64,000 bases of DNA from Balanoglossus misakiensis. Lineage: Eukaryota > Hemichordata. Below are positions 60,494-64,000 of the stretch, piece after piece. The notes below the pieces were generated by a model, which did no database searches, was not told the origin of the DNA, and worked only from the letters and a program-made list of their open reading frames with translations. Each line of letters starts with the position of its first letter. Within the stretch, counting starts at the first letter, position 1. The DNA lies in assembly GCA_040954595.2 (NCBI GenBank), contig CM082593.2, positions 3,410,001 through 3,474,000 on the forward strand, written 5' to 3'. A program made the position numbers and the translations under genes.

Positions 60494-63400
60494 AGCGTTG
60501 TCTCAGCACATATAATAGGCGAATTCTGCAAATGCCTTGGTTCTAATGATCGCACTGAAAATTCGCCTCGCTAGTTATTCCCCCATTTCTGAAATAATTC
60601 AAAACACAATTAACGGCATTCTGGTCGGAACAGTCCTGATACCAAAATACCAGAGGCCAAAACATTTTATTGAAATGTCATTTTTTCCACTGTTTGCGCG
60701 AGATACAGCAGAGATACACGGATGTACGGCGTGCCCCATTAGAAACTGTTGCTAACTAGGCCATCAACAGGCGTTTAAGGGTGTCATCCAACGGTTTCCA
60801 ATTCGGGTGATCAGGACGTCGTATATAATAACAAGTCATCATAGATGACAGAGTCCCCGCTAGAAATTATGATCTATGGATATAAATGTCAGCCTATCAA
60901 GTATGCTACACATTTGGGAAGGATTGGTTCAGAATTTATGAGCGACGACTCCCAAACAAAATGGTCGACTAACCGACATATTGGAATTTATGTTCTGAAA
61001 CTGCGCTTATACGTCATAGCGCTTCTGGACTGCCCTAACCTTTATACATGTCTTCCAATTTGAGAATAACAAAGCAAATAGCTAATTAGAACAATATCTG
61101 ATATCATTTGGAAGCTGTCAACCTACACATGTCGGTCATAGGCGCCATGCCCTTGTCCAGACAGTGAAAGAAATATTTTATGCCCGCAAGCAATTTTTAG
61201 TATTAAAGACATGCAGATGCCAGGAAACGATACAAGCAAATTGCATTGGTGGCCATGAAAGTGTTTTTGTATTCCATTAACTATGAAGCACAATGACAGC
61301 GCATTTCCTTGTAGATTTGATAGACGTATAACATTGATTTGTATCTCTGTGGGACAAGTATAGGTAACTTTTACATTTTGGGCGACCAGAGAACGACACA
61401 GGCAAACCGTATTGATTATTCCGTATGCAGATTTGTAACGCTCTCGCAACACGACGCCGAGTCATTCGATTGCATAACAGCTTTTGTGAGCGTTTCATTA
61501 TACCATGGAGGGTGATAATTCAAATACTCAAAAGGAAAACATCACAGGGCATAAATAACCAGGGTAATCAAACGAAACGAAAAACGCTATGGGCTTGTAC
61601 TAGTACGAGTAATGCGCCGTATCCTCAAACATTGACTCGTGACATATGACAAGATAATTGGTTCTTTATGCCAAGATTGCCCAGATGCGGGCTTGCATAC
61701 ATCACAAACACCGATATTCTGATTTGAGCGCCGTCTTCTCTTTTCCGTATGTAATTTGCTCGGTTCTTGTGAGCGTAAAACGTATATGCTAACGGCGTAA
61801 TCAACCGTATATTATTGCGAAGCCGGGAGATCTCCATTACAGGCAGGTTAGCCGCATGACCGAGATAGGAGTCAATACAATAGAATTTTTGAAGCTTTCG
61901 CTGAAAGTCTCATTAGAGCCGTGGTTCACTTTCCAGAGATTTTTTTACAACATCGTGGTCGAGCACAGGTCACTGATGGTTTCATTTCCTCCGAGCAAAC
62001 ATCATCGATCATTTCAGTTCAACGCGATTCTTTCCCATCGAAGCATCAAGTGCCTGAGGTCCTGGATTTAACGAACTTTCAAAACCAAATAAACTGCCTA
62101 AAGTTTGTCAAAAAAAGATCTCCGTGTACCGGTCATCGTCTGTCATTATTACAGTCGCCATTGCAATTGATGTATGACGTGATTTAATATAACGATGTTT
62201 GCATACTTGATGGACGTCGACCTGTTTGTTTATTCTGATAAAGCAGTTTACCATCGATATCGTTCTACTTCTTCAGTTTCTGAATATGCCTACTTCAATT
62301 ACCAAAAAAAGACGAGGCAAGTTTAGCGTAATAAAGGCACTCCACTCAATCGAATATGCAAAATGTTAGATATTCCACTCTTGTAATCCGATATGCTCGC
62401 CCTGCCATAACCGTTGCTTCGGGGGATACTTTTCCAACAACGCCATCGCCATCATGTTTCCATGACAACCCTTCCAGCTAATAAATCCATTCCCCTCGAA
62501 TTTTTTACGGGACGTCTGGTGCTGTACTTATAGGATAACGCTCTCGATCAGGATTTGCAAGCGCTCGAGGATACAGCTCGTGCCAGTAATGAATATTTAG
62601 CCAGGTGTTTAGTTCTCTGTATCCATAGCAACCATCGTACCCACGAAAACTTCTTGCTCAGTCCAACACAGTACCAATACTCGTGTTATTCAAGTTCGAC
62701 AAACTTGCTACGATAAAATATTACAATCTACACCCGCAATTCATAATTTAGCTTTAAAACGTCGTTCTATATTATTTATTTTTACCATTTAGAGACGCAA
62801 AACATGCTTTCAATTTTACCGATCGAATTGACCAACATTCTATCTTTTTGTGTGTTCGTTCGACCATTATAACCAAATGCCAAACTTAATCCGAGTCTCA
62901 TCTGTGTGCAAAGTGATACTTTTCGCCCATATGTTCGCAATTCACATCTTCCACGAATCCGAGTGACTTACAAACCCCCGCCGATACATTTCAATTCAAC
63001 TGCGAGAGGTTACTATTCCTCCCTATTAGTCAGCGGACGTCGATTTCAAAGAGCATTATAAGTATTTATAGCTGAAAAACCTGAGAAGGGGGAAAAAGAA
63101 ATCTCACAGACGGATCCCCACGTCTTTGCTTATTGTTAATACTTTCGACCTGGTTTGGCGTGTAGCGATCGGGGATATTTAGCGCGCTGCAGATAATCGC
63201 AGAATGGGTGCATTGCTTCGGCTTTACATTAGATTTAACCACGGTCACGTGATTTAACCCCTGAAGAAGAGTGCATTCTATTAATTATCCTGCAACCGTT
63301 AAGCCGCCGCACTTCTGCTAAAGGGCTTCTTTTCAGATTGGCCACCCGGGACTTAGCAAGCAACAGTAGAATTTCTTGAAGGAAATCAGTGGGCCAGGGT

Positions 63401-64000
63401 TGTCATAATAGTCTAGTACATAGTCATCGAAGAATAGCGGCGTGTGTTTATGATTCAAAGTCTGGAAAGCACGAACTATGCATTTTTCGGCCAAGAGATG
63501 ATGCTTGAATACACGGAAGTTGCAATGTAAAAGTGGAAATCCATATTCGTGTATTCGTTACCGAAATATGTGAATAAGCTAAACCCTCTGTCGGTAATTT
63601 AAGTCATAAATTAACTACTCATTGTCAACGAAGTAAGCAAACTTTTGATCTATGTAGCCGCAGCATTTCGTAATTGGTTTTTGAAAGATTATACTGAAGG
63701 TATTTTCTGGGCCCATCTTTCGAATCGTGTAGTGTTTCTCTCTCGGTAATAATACGCGCCGGCGGCATCGGAAATGACGACAACGATAGTGTTTTTTCCG
63801 ACCGCCATCATATATGTCATCATTCATCTTAGTCGGCAGTGTCAGCTCGGACGAGATTTTTTACTGACACGTTTTGACGTTAGCGTGATGAATAATGAAA
63901 ACTCTGGTTAGCGGACAGGAAATATATCATAATGGAGTTCATTAGTGTAAAGGATGCTGTCCTGTTCCCTGGGCCTTATCTGAATTCAAATGTTGTCTGA

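Larger units (their letters stand above)
58774..64000. other. Probable intron 1 or downstream flank of the 58518 gene
   Basis: No firmly supported exon. It contains dispersed repeat copy 3 (58961-59043) and two coding-like segments at 59297-59506 (+) and 60332-60493 (-), listed separately. From about 61 kb to the end I see only AT-rich DNA with many CpGs and short chance frames. Confidence 0.45.

Overview
The window is animal (metazoan) nuclear DNA with split genes. Three protein genes could be rebuilt exon by exon, with consistent GT-AG junctions and phases: MTTP (minus strand, running off the left edge), TRMT10A (plus strand) and a homologue of human C4orf17 (minus strand). As I recall the human chromosome 4q23 map, these three genes are neighbours there with the same relative orientations: MTTP and TRMT10A head to head, TRMT10A and C4orf17 tail to tail. 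Together with the presence of a C4orf17 homologue, this suggests an invertebrate deuterostome (hemichordate, cephalochordate or echinoderm type). The species cannot be read from the sequence.

Layout. 1-6290: fifteen coding exons of MTTP, covering about 795 residues; only the extreme C-terminus is missing. 6291-7196: shared head-to-head promoter with a CpG-rich core at about 6880-7090 and a nuclear-receptor DR1/HNF4-like site on the MTTP side. 7197-9080: TRMT10A in six exons, 368 residues. 9081-12156: intergenic and 3' UTR DNA with a three-copy ~104 bp repeat and two CTCF-like motifs. 12157-21662: the C4orf17-like gene in six coding exons, 508 residues, with introns that hold several RFX X-box-like motifs.

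21663-64000: about 42 kb with almost no recognisable protein-coding DNA. It holds a short dispersed repeat (three copies), a local duplication carrying paired CRE sites, simple repeats, candidate regulatory motif clusters and a few coding-like open segments. The best supported new gene start is at 58518 (plus): a TATA box at about 58445, an 85-codon first exon with a Cys-rich plus polybasic N-terminus, and a splice donor. Possible first exons also lie at 39165 and 39554.

Composition changes sharply. The gene-bearing left third is strongly CpG-poor except at the two 5' ends (about 6.9-7.1 kb and 21.4-21.66 kb), whereas the DNA from about 23 kb onward has many CpGs. This is the pattern expected when broadly expressed gene bodies are methylated in the germ line and the surrounding DNA is not.

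Functionally, MTTP loads lipid onto apoB/vitellogenin-type lipoproteins in the ER and TRMT10A makes m1G9 in tRNA. They share a promoter region but no pathway. The C4orf17-like protein has no known function.
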